Positions 42,948 through 51,228 of a DNA stretch of 64,000 bases are shown in pieces. Position numbers and translations under genes: made by a program. Where the stretch lies: assembly GCF_904848665.1 (NCBI RefSeq), contig NZ_CAJHCQ010000022.1, positions 62,001-126,000 on the forward strand, read 5' to 3'. The stretch comes from Paraburkholderia hiiakae. Its GTDB lineage: Bacteria > Pseudomonadota > Gammaproteobacteria > Burkholderiales > Burkholderiaceae. Position 1 is the stretch's first letter. Each line of letters begins with the position of its first letter. The notes beneath the pieces are model-generated. The model saw only the letters and a list, made by a program, of their open reading frames with translations, searched no databases and had not been told where the DNA came from.

Positions 42948-45047
42948 TCAATGCGCCCCAATCACATTCACCACCTTCACGTTGCGCGTATCCGGCACTT
43001 CGGCATACGAAAGCACCTTGAGCTGCGGCAGGCTGCGGCGCAGGAAGCGCGAGAGCATGGGCCGCAGCGCGTGCTGCACGAGCATCACGGGCGCGAGTCC
43101 CAGCGCCTGCTGACGCCCCATTGCCTGCTCCGTCTGCGTGAGCAGCGTATGCGCGAGACCGGGTTCGAGGCCGGGGTTCGGGCCCGAGGTGAGCGTCTGC
43201 GACAACACGCGCTCGAGGTTCGCATCGAGGCCCATCACCTGCATGTCGGCGTTGCCGGGGAACCATTGCTGCGTGATCGCGCGGCCGAGCGCGATGCGCA
43301 CCGCCGCCGTCAGATCGTGTGCGTCGGTGACGCGCGGCGTGTGCTCCGCGAGCGATTCCATGATCGTGCGCATGTCGCGAATCGGCACGCCTTCTTCCAG
43401 CAGGTTCTGCAGCACCTTCTGCAGCGTCGTGACTGGCAGCACCTTCGGCACGAGGTCGTCCACGAGCGAAGGCGTGTCCTTCTGCACGCGCTCGAGCAGC
43501 GCCTGCACCTCGCGGCGCCCGAGCAGCTCGGCCGCGTGCATGACGACGAGGTGATTCAGGTGCGTCGCCACCACCGTGCTCGAGTCGACCACCGTGTATC
43601 CGAACACCTGCGCCTGCTCGCGCACGTTCGAATCGATCCACACGGCGGGCAGGCCGAACGCCGGGTCCGTGGTCGGCGTGCCCGGCAGCACCGCGCTCAC
43701 CTGGCCCGGGTTGATCGCGAGCCACTGGCCCGGATAGGCCTCGCCCGTGCCCACTTCCACGCCCTTCAACGCAATGCGATAGGCGTTCGGGCGCAACTCC
43801 AGGTTGTCGCGAATATGGATGACGGGCGGCAAAAAGCCGATTTCCTGCGCGAACTTCTTGCGGATGCTCTTGATGCGCTTGAGCAGCTCGCCGTCGGTGT
43901 TCTTGTCGACGAGCGGAATGATGCGATAGCCCACTTCGAGGCCGAGCGTGTCGATGAGCGCCACGTCGTCCCAGGTCGCCTCGGTGTTTTCGACCGGCGC
44001 GAGCGCTGCGGGCGCGGAGTCTGCGATCACGGCGCTCGCCTTCTTGGCCTCGGCGTTCTTCTTCATCGTGCGGCCAAGCTGGATCGCGCCGCCGCCGAGC
44101 AGCAGAAACGCAAAGTGCGGCATGCCCGGAATCAGACCCATCATGACGATAATCGAGCCTGTGATCAGGAGCACGCGCGGATTCGTGAAGAGCTGGCCGG
44201 TGAGCTGCGTGCCGATGTCTTCGTTGGTGCCCACGCGAGAAACAATCACGCCGGCCGCCGTCGAAATGATGAGCGACGGAATCTGCGCGACAAGGCCGTC
44301 ACCGATGGTGAGCAGCGTGTAGGTCTCGGCCGCCGAGCTGAACGGCATGCCGTGCTGCACCACGCCCACGATCAGGCCGCCCACGATGTTGATCACCATG
44401 ATCAGCAGACCAGCGATGGCGTCGCCGCGCACGAACTTGCTGGCACCGTCCATCGACCCGTAGAACTCGGCTTCCTGCGCGATCTCGGTACGGCGTTTTC
44501 TCGCCGCATCTTCGTTGATGAGGCCCGCGTTCAGGTCGGCGTCGATCGCCATCTGCTTGCCTGGCATCGCGTCGAGCGTGAAGCGCGCGGAGACTTCAGC
44601 AATACGGCCCGCGCCCTTCGTGATCACCATGAAGTTGATGACCATGAGGATCACGAACACCACGATACCCACGGCGAAGTTGCCGCCCACGAGGAAGTGG
44701 CCGAACGATTCGATCACCTGGCCCGCGGCGCCCGGGCCGGTGTGGCCTTCGAGCAGCACGACACGCGTGGAGGCCACGTTCAGCGAGAGCCGCAGGAGCG
44801 TGGAGAACAGCAGCACGCTCGGGAAGGCCGCGAAGTCGAGCGGCTTCATGGTGTACATGCTGACGAGCAACACCATCACCGACAGCGCGATGTTGAAGGT
44901 GAACAGCAGATCCAGCAGGAACGGCGGCAACGGCAGGATCATCATGCCGAGGATCATGCAGATCAGGATCGGTCCCGCCAGCGCGCGAAGATTCGTGCTT
45001 TGCAGCATCTCCGGGCGCCGCGCGAGGAAACCGGTGCGGGCGTTCAT
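42948..45047 (-). CDS. flhA: Flagellar export gate protein FlhA
   Basis: The 699-residue protein has about eight N-terminal membrane helices (LAGPILICMILGMMILPLPPFLLDLLFTFNIALSVMVLLVSMY...). The FHIPEP-region motif GAGRIAEVSARFTLDAMPGKQMAIDADLNAG and the large cytoplasmic domain that binds chaperones follow. FlhA forms the nonameric ring of the export gate. Its start overlaps flhB by ATGA. Length equals the family norm. Confidence 0.97.
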   Translation of the reverse strand: MNARTGFLARRPEMLQSTNLRALAGPILICMILGMMILPLPPFLLDLLFTFNIALSVMVLLVSMYTMKPLDFAAFPSVLLFSTLLRLSLNVASTRVVLLEGHTGPGAAGQVIESFGHFLVGGNFAVGIVVFVILMVINFMVITKGAGRIAEVSARFTLDAMPGKQMAIDADLNAGLINEDAARKRRTEIAQEAEFYGSMDGASKFVRGDAIAGLLIMVINIVGGLIVGVVQHGMPFSSAAETYTLLTIGDGLVAQIPSLIISTAAGVIVSRVGTNEDIGTQLTGQLFTNPRVLLITGSIIVMMGLIPGMPHFAFLLLGGGAIQLGRTMKKNAEAKKASAVIADSAPAALAPVENTEATWDDVALIDTLGLEVGYRIIPLVDKNTDGELLKRIKSIRKKFAQEIGFLPPVIHIRDNLELRPNAYRIALKGVEVGTGEAYPGQWLAINPGQVSAVLPGTPTTDPAFGLPAVWIDSNVREQAQVFGYTVVDSSTVVATHLNHLVVMHAAELLGRREVQALLERVQKDTPSLVDDLVPKVLPVTTLQKVLQNLLEEGVPIRDMRTIMESLAEHTPRVTDAHDLTAAVRIALGRAITQQWFPGNADMQVMGLDANLERVLSQTLTSGPNPGLEPGLAHTLLTQTEQAMGRQQALGLAPVMLVQHALRPMLSRFLRRSLPQLKVLSYAEVPDTRNVKVVNVIGAH

Positions 45048-46375
45048 TCTGTTGCTCCTTCAGTGCCGTCGCGCGCCGAGTTCTTGTCGGTGCGGCCGGC
45101 TGTGTTCGATGCGTCGTTCGCGTTGGTGCTATTCGCTGCGTTCGCGCGATTGGTGCCGTTGGTGCCGTTGGTGCGATCTGCGGCCGTGCGCTCCTCGGGC
45201 GTGAGGGCTTCGTCGGCTTCGCCGGCTTCGTCTTCGTCGCTCACAGCACCCTTGTCCATGTCGGGCGGCACGTCGAGGTCGGTCGGCTCCATCGGCACGT
45301 CGCCGCCATGCTCGCGGAAGCGCTTGAGCTGATAGACCCACGCGAGCACCTGCGCAACCGCGCCGTAAAGCGGCCCCGGGATTTCGCGGTTGAGATCGAC
45401 GTTGTAGTAGAGCGCTCGGGCGAGCGGCGGCGCTTCGAGCAGCGGCACATTGTTTTCGGTCGCGATCTCGCGGATGCGCGCGGCAACGAGGTTCACACCC
45501 TTGGCGACCACTTTGGGCGCGCGCATCTCGCCATCGGCGTACTTGAGCGCGACGGCAAAGTGCGTCGGGTTGGTCACGACCACGTCGGCCTTGGGCACCT
45601 GGGTCATCATGCGGCGGCGGGCCGCGGCGCGCTGCTGCTGGCGAATGCGTCCCTTCACGTGCGGGTCGCCCTCGTTCTCGCGGTGCTCGCGCTTGACCTC
45701 TTCCTTGGTCATGCGCAGCTTGCGGTAGTACGACCAGACCTGGTAGGGCGCATCGATTGCCGCGACAAAGAACATGCCCGCGACCGTCATGCCGCAGCAC
45801 ACCGCGATCAGATGCATACCGTCGGCGAAAGCGCGCGGCGCGGGCTGCATCGCGAGCCCAAGGATTTCGTCGCGATGGCTCCACAGTGCGGAGCCGCCGA
45901 TCACACCGACCACGGCCGTCTTCACCGTCGACATACCGAGCTGGACCGCCCCGTTCACCGAAAAGAGGCGACCAATGCCCGTGATCGGGTTCAAACGTTC
46001 GAATTTCGGTTCGAGCAGCTTCGTCGAGATCAGCCAGCCCCCGAGCGCCATGGGCGCGACGAGCGCCGCCACGCCCGTGAGCGCGAGCACCGGTATGACC
46101 GCGAGGAACCCCTCGCGCGCGGAAAGTCCCGCGCCAATGAGCATGCGCCGCGTCTCGAACGCGCCGGCATGGTCGAACGTGAACGCCGAGCGCAACATGG
46201 CCTGCAGATGCGAGCCGATCGTCCCCGAGAGCATCCAGGCGCCATAGAACCCCGCCGAGAGCAGCGCAAACGTCGAAAGCTCCCGGGAACGCGGAACCTG
46301 CCCCTCCTCCCGCGCCTTTTGCAGGCGCTTGGGAGTGGCGGATTCTGTTTTCTCGAGGTCGCTGTCCTCAGCCAC
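45044..46375 (-). CDS. flhB: Flagellar export switch protein FlhB
   Basis: The 443-residue protein begins MAEDSDLEKTESATPKRLQKAREEGQVPRSRELS and has four membrane helices. The autocleavage motif NPTH lies near residue 269 (VVVTNPTHFAVALKY), followed by MRAPKVVAKGVNLVA. After self-cleavage it changes export from rod/hook to filament substrates on a signal from FliK. It is about 60 residues longer than E. coli FlhB because of a Thr-Asn-rich tail (TNGTNGTNRANAAN). It is first in flhBA. Confidence 0.96.
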   Translation of the reverse strand: MAEDSDLEKTESATPKRLQKAREEGQVPRSRELSTFALLSAGFYGAWMLSGTIGSHLQAMLRSAFTFDHAGAFETRRMLIGAGLSAREGFLAVIPVLALTGVAALVAPMALGGWLISTKLLEPKFERLNPITGIGRLFSVNGAVQLGMSTVKTAVVGVIGGSALWSHRDEILGLAMQPAPRAFADGMHLIAVCCGMTVAGMFFVAAIDAPYQVWSYYRKLRMTKEEVKREHRENEGDPHVKGRIRQQQRAAARRRMMTQVPKADVVVTNPTHFAVALKYADGEMRAPKVVAKGVNLVAARIREIATENNVPLLEAPPLARALYYNVDLNREIPGPLYGAVAQVLAWVYQLKRFREHGGDVPMEPTDLDVPPDMDKGAVSDEDEAGEADEALTPEERTAADRTNGTNGTNRANAANSTNANDASNTAGRTDKNSARDGTEGATE

Positions 46376-46482
46376 GCATGCTCCGGTCGTGGGCGCGCGC
46401 CGCTCGTCGCGGCTGCGCGGCTGGCGCGCGCCCTTTTTCAGTGACAGCGATTATTGCCGCGCAAGGCAAGCACCGATTGGCG

Positions 46483-46509
46483 GAGTAAGCCAGGTAAATC
46501 AGGGTATTT
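46483..46509. promoter_or_regulatory. Weaker FlhD4C2-like box upstream of flhB
   Basis: The half-sites GAGTAAGC (46483-46490) and GGGTATTT (46502-46509) face each other across 11 bases, about 108 bases before flhB. The right half matches the FlhDC consensus well and the left half only in part. The rest of 46376-46600 has no gene. Confidence 0.4.
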
Positions 46510-46600
46510 CGGCCGATGGGAACGGGGCGCCATCATCGGCGCGCGCGAGCGCGCGATGCAAAAAGGCGCTCGCTGCGCCGCAAATCTCGCGCGAGGCGCG

Positions 46601-46665
46601 CTCAGTACGCCACCTCAGTACGCCACCTCAGTGCGCTACCTCAGTGCGCCACCTCAGTACGCCAC
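46601..46665. repeat. Five 13-base tandem repeats at the DUF3443 stop codon
   Basis: The unit CTCAGTACGCCAC is repeated five times (46601-46613, 46614-46626, 46627-46639, 46640-46652, 46653-46665). Units 3 and 4 carry one or two changes. On the minus strand the first unit read contains the last codons and the TGA stop of the DUF3443 gene, and the other four lie downstream. A similar 13-base array sits at the flgC stop. Confidence 0.9.
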
Positions 46666-47949
46666 GTAAGGCGCCTTGCCGCCGGTCGCGGTCATGTCCA
46701 TGCCGTAGTACACGTATCGGCCGTAGAAAAACGACAACCCCAGATCGAGGCTCGCCGACGACCCGAACTGCCCGGCCAGGTTGTTGGCGGCATAGTTCGC
46801 GCCGCTGCCGAGCAGGCTGTTGCCATTCGCGACATTGAAGGTCGCGGTGCCAGACGTCGCGCCGTTACTGGAAACGAGCGCCGCGCTGAAGGACTGCGTG
46901 GACGAGGGGCAGTAGAACGTGCCGAGATTGCCGCCGCACTGCGGCAGGCTGCTGTCGGCGAAGAAGATCGCGTTCGAGCCCGAGTCGAGGAAGGTCTGGA
47001 GCGTGCGCCCGTTGAACGTGGAGCTGAGCCTGCCCGATGAGTCCGTGACGAAGCTTTGCGAGGCGTTCATCGCGTTGTTCGGCTGCGTGCCGATGCCGAA
47101 CACGAGCGTGCCCGTCGCGCTGGGCGCGCCGTTGTCGGACACGGGCGCCATCTCCAGGATCACGCCATTGCCGTCCGTGCCGAACTTGGGCACGGGGTTG
47201 GCCACCAGCTGCGTTTGCGCGACCGTTGCAGCGACGCAGTTCGTGTTGCCCGGGCAAGCGTAGTAATTGCCGAAGTTGTCATAAGGCGCGACGCCGATAC
47301 CGAGAATGCCGTTCGCGCCCAGGTCCTGCACCGTGTTCTGCGGGTCGCCGAAGCCAGCGCAGGCTTGCGGCACCGTGTTCGAGGCCAGGTCGCCGATCAC
47401 CTGGATCGGAATATTGGGTGCCGTCTCGCCGCCGAGCTTGACGTCGGCGGGACGAACGGTGCCCCACGTGTAGCCGTCCGCAAACGCCGTGCACTCGGCG
47501 AGGGTGCCGCCGTTGATCGTGGTGGTGGGCAGCGAATTCAGCACCGTCGGCAGCGCCGACGCGAGCAGACGCAGGCCGAACGACGCCGTGTCGACCTGGA
47601 CGTTGTCGACGGTCTCGCAGGTACTCGTGCCGGCCACGCAAATCGTCACGCTGACGGTGGGAATGTTGGGCAGCGTGCCGGTCAGTCCGCTGTTCACGGT
47701 GACGGCCACGGCGTTCAGGTTGTTCACCCCAGTGGGCTGCTGCGTGGGACTGGGAACCGCCGAGCTGCCACTGCCGCCGCTGCTGCCACTACTGCCGCTC
47801 GAACTGCTGTTGCTGTTGCTGCTGCCGCCCCCGCCTCCGCATGCGGCGGCGAGCGAAACGAGCGCCACGAGCGCGCCGGTCGAAAGGAACCGGAAAGGGC
47901 GCAGCCACACACTGCGCGAATGGCGTGAAGTCAGCCCTGAAGTCAGCAC
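46654..47949 (-). CDS. DUF3443 lipoprotein with pepsin-like aspartic peptidase landmarks
   Basis: The 431-residue protein has a lipoprotein signal (VALVSLAAAC, Cys37) and a Gly/Ser-rich linker (residues 38-66). The mature part shows landmarks of A1 aspartic peptidases in order: VQVDTASFGLRLL (Asp120), YTWGTVRPADVKLGG (flap-like Tyr160), NGILGIG (213-219), TLVFGIG and TFLDSGSNAIFF (Asp322). The two Asp are 202 residues apart, against 183 in pepsin. DUF3443 is a family of unknown function common in Burkholderia; the protease reading is my inference. The start is GTG at 47949 after GGAGG. It follows the DUF2844 gene by 16 bases. Confidence 0.82.
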   Translation of the reverse strand: MLTSGLTSRHSRSVWLRPFRFLSTGALVALVSLAAACGGGGGSSNSNSSSSGSSGSSGGSGSSAVPSPTQQPTGVNNLNAVAVTVNSGLTGTLPNIPTVSVTICVAGTSTCETVDNVQVDTASFGLRLLASALPTVLNSLPTTTINGGTLAECTAFADGYTWGTVRPADVKLGGETAPNIPIQVIGDLASNTVPQACAGFGDPQNTVQDLGANGILGIGVAPYDNFGNYYACPGNTNCVAATVAQTQLVANPVPKFGTDGNGVILEMAPVSDNGAPSATGTLVFGIGTQPNNAMNASQSFVTDSSGRLSSTFNGRTLQTFLDSGSNAIFFADSSLPQCGGNLGTFYCPSSTQSFSAALVSSNGATSGTATFNVANGNSLLGSGANYAANNLAGQFGSSASLDLGLSFFYGRYVYYGMDMTATGGKAPYVAY

Positions 47950-47965
47950 GTTCGGCCTCCGCTCG

Positions 47966-48562
47966 TCACTGGATATCGGAGCCGCTGACGCCCGCAGGCA
48001 GTGCCTGCGGCAGCCATGCCTGCCCGGAGAAGGCGCCCATGTGGCCGCCCGAATGCACGATGACGTTCGCGTTTTCGACCACGCCCGGCCCGCGCACGAG
48101 ACCGGCGGCGTGGCTCGCCTTCACTCCGGCCGTGTATTGGGGAAAGTAGCTGCCTAGAAGCGTGGCGAGATTGGGCATCTGCGGGCCGTCCCAGGCAACG
48201 CCGAATACGGTGCCGGCCTGTGTGAGGTACTCGCGTACAACGGTGCCGTTGGCGAGCGTGGTCTGCGCAACGGTGTAGGCGGAGGTCGCGGAAGCGCCGG
48301 AAGCCGCGGCTTGCACGGCTGCGCGCGCAACGGCGGCCGCGTTGCCGGTCGCGGCGGCCGCCGAGGCGGCGCTCAGCGTGATGGCGCTCGCGCCCGCGGG
48401 CGTGGGCATGGGCGCGCCGCCGAGCGCGGCTTGCGCCGGCGGCGCGGCGAGCAGTGCGCCAATCAGTGAAGCCAAAAGCGCCGCGCCGAACGCGCAACGG
48501 GGCGCGGCGCGGCGCACGAACCGGCGCGCCGCGTTGCCACAGAACGATGTGTATGGATACAA
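47966..48562 (-). CDS. DUF2844 family secreted protein
   Basis: The 198-residue protein has a signal peptide (FGAALLASLIGALLAAPPAQA, cleaved near residue 45). The DUF2844 pattern follows: TLANGTVVREYLTQAGTVFGVAWDGPQMPNLATLLGSYFPQY and VVENANVIVHSGGHMGAFSGQAWLP. Function is unknown. It is the first gene of a two-gene operon with the DUF3443 lipoprotein, so the two probably act together outside the inner membrane. The region 48563-48742 upstream shows no clear promoter. Confidence 0.8.
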   Translation of the reverse strand: MYPYTSFCGNAARRFVRRAAPRCAFGAALLASLIGALLAAPPAQAALGGAPMPTPAGASAITLSAASAAAATGNAAAVARAAVQAAASGASATSAYTVAQTTLANGTVVREYLTQAGTVFGVAWDGPQMPNLATLLGSYFPQYTAGVKASHAAGLVRGPGVVENANVIVHSGGHMGAFSGQAWLPQALPAGVSGSDIQ

Positions 48563-48742
48563 GGCGTCCCTCCCTCAGGCGATGGCGCGTTGCACCATAC
48601 GCTGTCGGGCCGCGCGGGAACGTCGCGACGGGGCGCAGCAGGACGGGCAACGGCTGGCTCTGCTTCGTTGCACCACCGCGACGCTCGCCGCGGCAGGGCA
48701 CGAAGGCATGAGCACTAGTATGCCCGCCTTGGATTACAGGCG

Positions 48743-48766
48743 GCAGCTAGCCGAACGGCTAGCTGC
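48743..48766 (-). terminator. Hairpin after cheZ
   Basis: A perfect 10-pair stem (48743-48752 with 48757-48766) with a 4-base loop lies 10 bases after the cheZ stop. It ends the chemotaxis operon but lacks a T-run, so its role as intrinsic terminator is uncertain. Confidence 0.6.
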
Positions 48767-48776
48767 GCGTTGTGGA

Positions 48777-49574
48777 TCAGAACCCGAGGCTTGCGAGCAG
48801 ATCGTCGACCTGCGCCTGGTCCTGCACCACGTCGGTCTTGCCTTCCGGATTGATCTGCGGGCCGTTGAGCAGGCCTTCGGGGCTGCCCGTGCTGCTCTGG
48901 GTCTCCGCGAGCGCCGCCGCCGTCGCCGCGAACTGCTCGCGCCGCTCCGGCGCGATGTTCTCGACCAGCACGGTGAGCAACTGCTGCTCGATCAGATAGA
49001 CCACGTCCATGATCTTCTTGATCACCTGGCCCGTCAGGTCCTGGAAGTCCTGAGCAAGCATGATCTCGAGCAGCTGCTGGTTGGTCGCCGCGGTGGCTTG
49101 CGGCACGCCGTCCACAAAGGCGCGCGTGTCGTCCATCAGCTGGCGCACTTCCTCGCGGCCGATCGGCGCGTCGTACCACGTCGCCCAGCGGCTCGTCAGC
49201 TCGCGGGCGTCGCGCTCGAGTGTTTCCTGCAACGGCTTGGCGATGTCGATCGCGGTCAGCACGCGCTCGGCGGCCTGCTCGGTCATGTTCGCGACATAGC
49301 GCAGCCGGTCGCGCGCGTCGGGCACCGCCTCGGCGGCGCGCTCCACATGCTTGTCGAGGCCGAGTTCGCGCATCGAGTCGCGCAGGCTGCGCGTCAGATG
49401 GCCGATGCGCGCGAGGATGCGGTCCGTCGCCAGCTCGCCCGCCTCGCCTGTGGCCGGCGCCCCGAAGTCGAACTCGGGAGGCTGCGGGAGCGGCTCGTCG
49501 GCCTCGCCTTCCGGCCACTCAGCGCCATGAGCGCCGGACTGCTCACCGGGTTGCGCACTGATGGGCTCGTTCAC
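48777..49574 (-). CDS. cheZ: CheY-P phosphatase CheZ
   Basis: The 265-residue helical protein has the catalytic helix motif MLAQDFQDLTGQVIKKIMDVV (residues ~170-190), where E. coli CheZ uses Asp143 and Gln147. It ends with the CheY-binding peptide AQVDDLLASLGF. CheZ removes phosphate from CheY-P. It is longer than E. coli CheZ (214) by an acidic N-terminal stretch. It is the last gene of the operon, 1 base after cheY. Confidence 0.95.
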   Translation of the reverse strand: MNEPISAQPGEQSGAHGAEWPEGEADEPLPQPPEFDFGAPATGEAGELATDRILARIGHLTRSLRDSMRELGLDKHVERAAEAVPDARDRLRYVANMTEQAAERVLTAIDIAKPLQETLERDARELTSRWATWYDAPIGREEVRQLMDDTRAFVDGVPQATAATNQQLLEIMLAQDFQDLTGQVIKKIMDVVYLIEQQLLTVLVENIAPERREQFAATAAALAETQSSTGSPEGLLNGPQINPEGKTDVVQDQAQVDDLLASLGF

Positions 49575-49575
49575 G

Positions 49576-49971
49576 TCAGCTCCCCGTCTTGGCCATCTTC
49601 TCGAGAATCTTGTTGAGCTTCTCGTCGAGCGTGGCGGCCGTGAACGGCTTCACCACATAGCCGCTCGCGCCAGCCTGCGCCGCCGCGATGATGTTTTCCT
49701 TCTTCGACTCCGCCGTCACCATCAGCACCGGCAGATGCGTCAGGTTCGCATCGGCGCGGATCTCCTTGAGCATGGCGAGACCGTCGAGGTTCGGCATGTT
49801 CCAGTCGGAGATCACGAACTCGTAGCTGCCGCCACGCAGGCGTGCGAGGCCCGCCGCGCCATCTTCGGCTTCGTCGACGTTCGAGTAGCCCAGTTCCTTG
49901 AGCAGGTTGCGGACAATCCGGCGCATCGTCGGAAAATCGTCCACCACCAGAATCTTCATTCCCTTATCCAT
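49576..49971 (-). CDS. cheY: Chemotaxis response regulator CheY
   Basis: The 131-residue receiver domain has Asp11/Asp12 (VVDDFPTMRRIVRNLL), the phospho-acceptor Asp56 (FVISDWNMPNLDGL), MVTAES and the Lys of YVVKPFTAATL. All match the E. coli CheY type. CheY-P binds FliM and switches rotation. The ATG at 49971 follows GGAGGAA. It sits directly before cheZ, as in enterobacteria, which marks it as the motor-binding CheY. Confidence 0.96.
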   Translation of the reverse strand: MDKGMKILVVDDFPTMRRIVRNLLKELGYSNVDEAEDGAAGLARLRGGSYEFVISDWNMPNLDGLAMLKEIRADANLTHLPVLMVTAESKKENIIAAAQAGASGYVVKPFTAATLDEKLNKILEKMAKTGS

Positions 49972-50101
49972 CACGTTCCATTCCTCCAGGCGAAAACCCG
50001 GGCAATTATCCAGAGAAGCGCACTGCCTATCCAGATAAATTAATCGCGAGCGATCGTGCAAGCGTTTGCGGCAAACACGATCTCTCGATATTGGTTGTTC
50101 A

Positions 50102-51223
50102 TCAGACGCGCTGGACCCGGTCGCCCATCGAGGCGAGGCGGGTCATTACGCGCCGGCTCATGTCTGCAAGCGAGGCGATTTCGTCGGCGCCGCCCATTGC
50201 AATGGCTTCGCGGGGCATGCCGAACACGATGCAGCTCGCTTCGTCCTGCGCGAGCGTGTACGCACCGGCCTGGCGCATTTCGAGCAGTCCGGCCGCACCG
50301 TCGCGGCCCATGCCCGTGAGAATCACGCCGATGGCGTTCTTGCCCGCATGCAGCGCCGCCGAGCGAAACAGCACGTCGACCGACGGACGATGCCGGTTGA
50401 CCGGCGGGTCGTCGGACAGATGCGCGATGTAGTTCGCCCCGCTGCGTGCGAGCAAGAGGTGTGCGTGTCCCGGCGCGATGTAGGCATGGCCGGGCAGCAC
50501 ACGTTCGCCGTGCTCTGCTTCCTTGACGGTGATGCGGCACAGCCCGTTCAGGCGCTGTGCAAACGACTTCGTGAACCCGGGCGGCATGTGCTGCGCGATC
50601 AGCACCGCGGGCGCGTCGGGCGGCAGCGGCTGCAGCACTTCGCGGATCGCCTCGGTGCCGCCCGTCGACGCGCCGACGATCACGAGCTTTTCGGTCGAGA
50701 CGAGCGGGTTGTTGATCATCGGCGCCGGGCTCGCGGCGTGCGCAGCGGCGTGGCCGTGGCCGGCGTGAGCGTGCGCGGCGCCACCCGCTGCGGCAGCGGC
50801 GGGGGCATGGTGCGCGCGCACGCGGGCGCGCGCGGCGGCGCGCACCTTGTCGGCGAGCTTTTCCGAGTATTCGAGCATGCCGTCGCGAATGCCGACCTTC
50901 GGCTTGGTCACGAAATCGACCGCGCCCAGTTCGAGCGCGCGCAGCGTGATTTCGTTGCCGCGCTCGGTCAGCGACGACACCATCACGACCGGCATGGGCC
51001 GCAGGCGCATCAGTTTCTCGAGAAAGTCGAGGCCGTCCATGCGCGGCATTTCCACGTCGAGCGTGAGCACGTCGGGGTTGTGCTGCTTGATCAGCTCGCG
51101 CGCGACGAGCGGATCCGGCGCGGTGGCGACGACCGTCATATCGGGCTGACTGTTGATGATTTCCGTCATCAAACTACGGATCAGCGCCGAATCGTCGACG
51201 CAGAGAACCTTGATTTTTTGCAC
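50102..51223 (-). CDS. cheB: Chemotaxis methylesterase/deamidase CheB
   Basis: The 373-residue protein has a receiver domain (VLCVDDSALIRSLM; Asp56 in LTLDVEMPRMDGLDF). A His/Ala-rich linker (HAHAGHGHAAAHAA) follows, then the methylesterase domain with the Ser of VGASTGGTEAI, AQHMPPGFTKSFAQRL and GVILTGMGRDGAAG. It removes receptor methyl groups. A GTG at 51223, 10 bases after AGGAGG, is preferred over a GTG at 51232 that touches the ribosome site. That site lies in the end of cheD. Confidence 0.95.
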   Translation of the reverse strand: MQKIKVLCVDDSALIRSLMTEIINSQPDMTVVATAPDPLVARELIKQHNPDVLTLDVEMPRMDGLDFLEKLMRLRPMPVVMVSSLTERGNEITLRALELGAVDFVTKPKVGIRDGMLEYSEKLADKVRAAARARVRAHHAPAAAAAGGAAHAHAGHGHAAAHAASPAPMINNPLVSTEKLVIVGASTGGTEAIREVLQPLPPDAPAVLIAQHMPPGFTKSFAQRLNGLCRITVKEAEHGERVLPGHAYIAPGHAHLLLARSGANYIAHLSDDPPVNRHRPSVDVLFRSAALHAGKNAIGVILTGMGRDGAAGLLEMRQAGAYTLAQDEASCIVFGMPREAIAMGGADEIASLADMSRRVMTRLASMGDRVQRV

Positions 51224-51228
51224 AGCGT

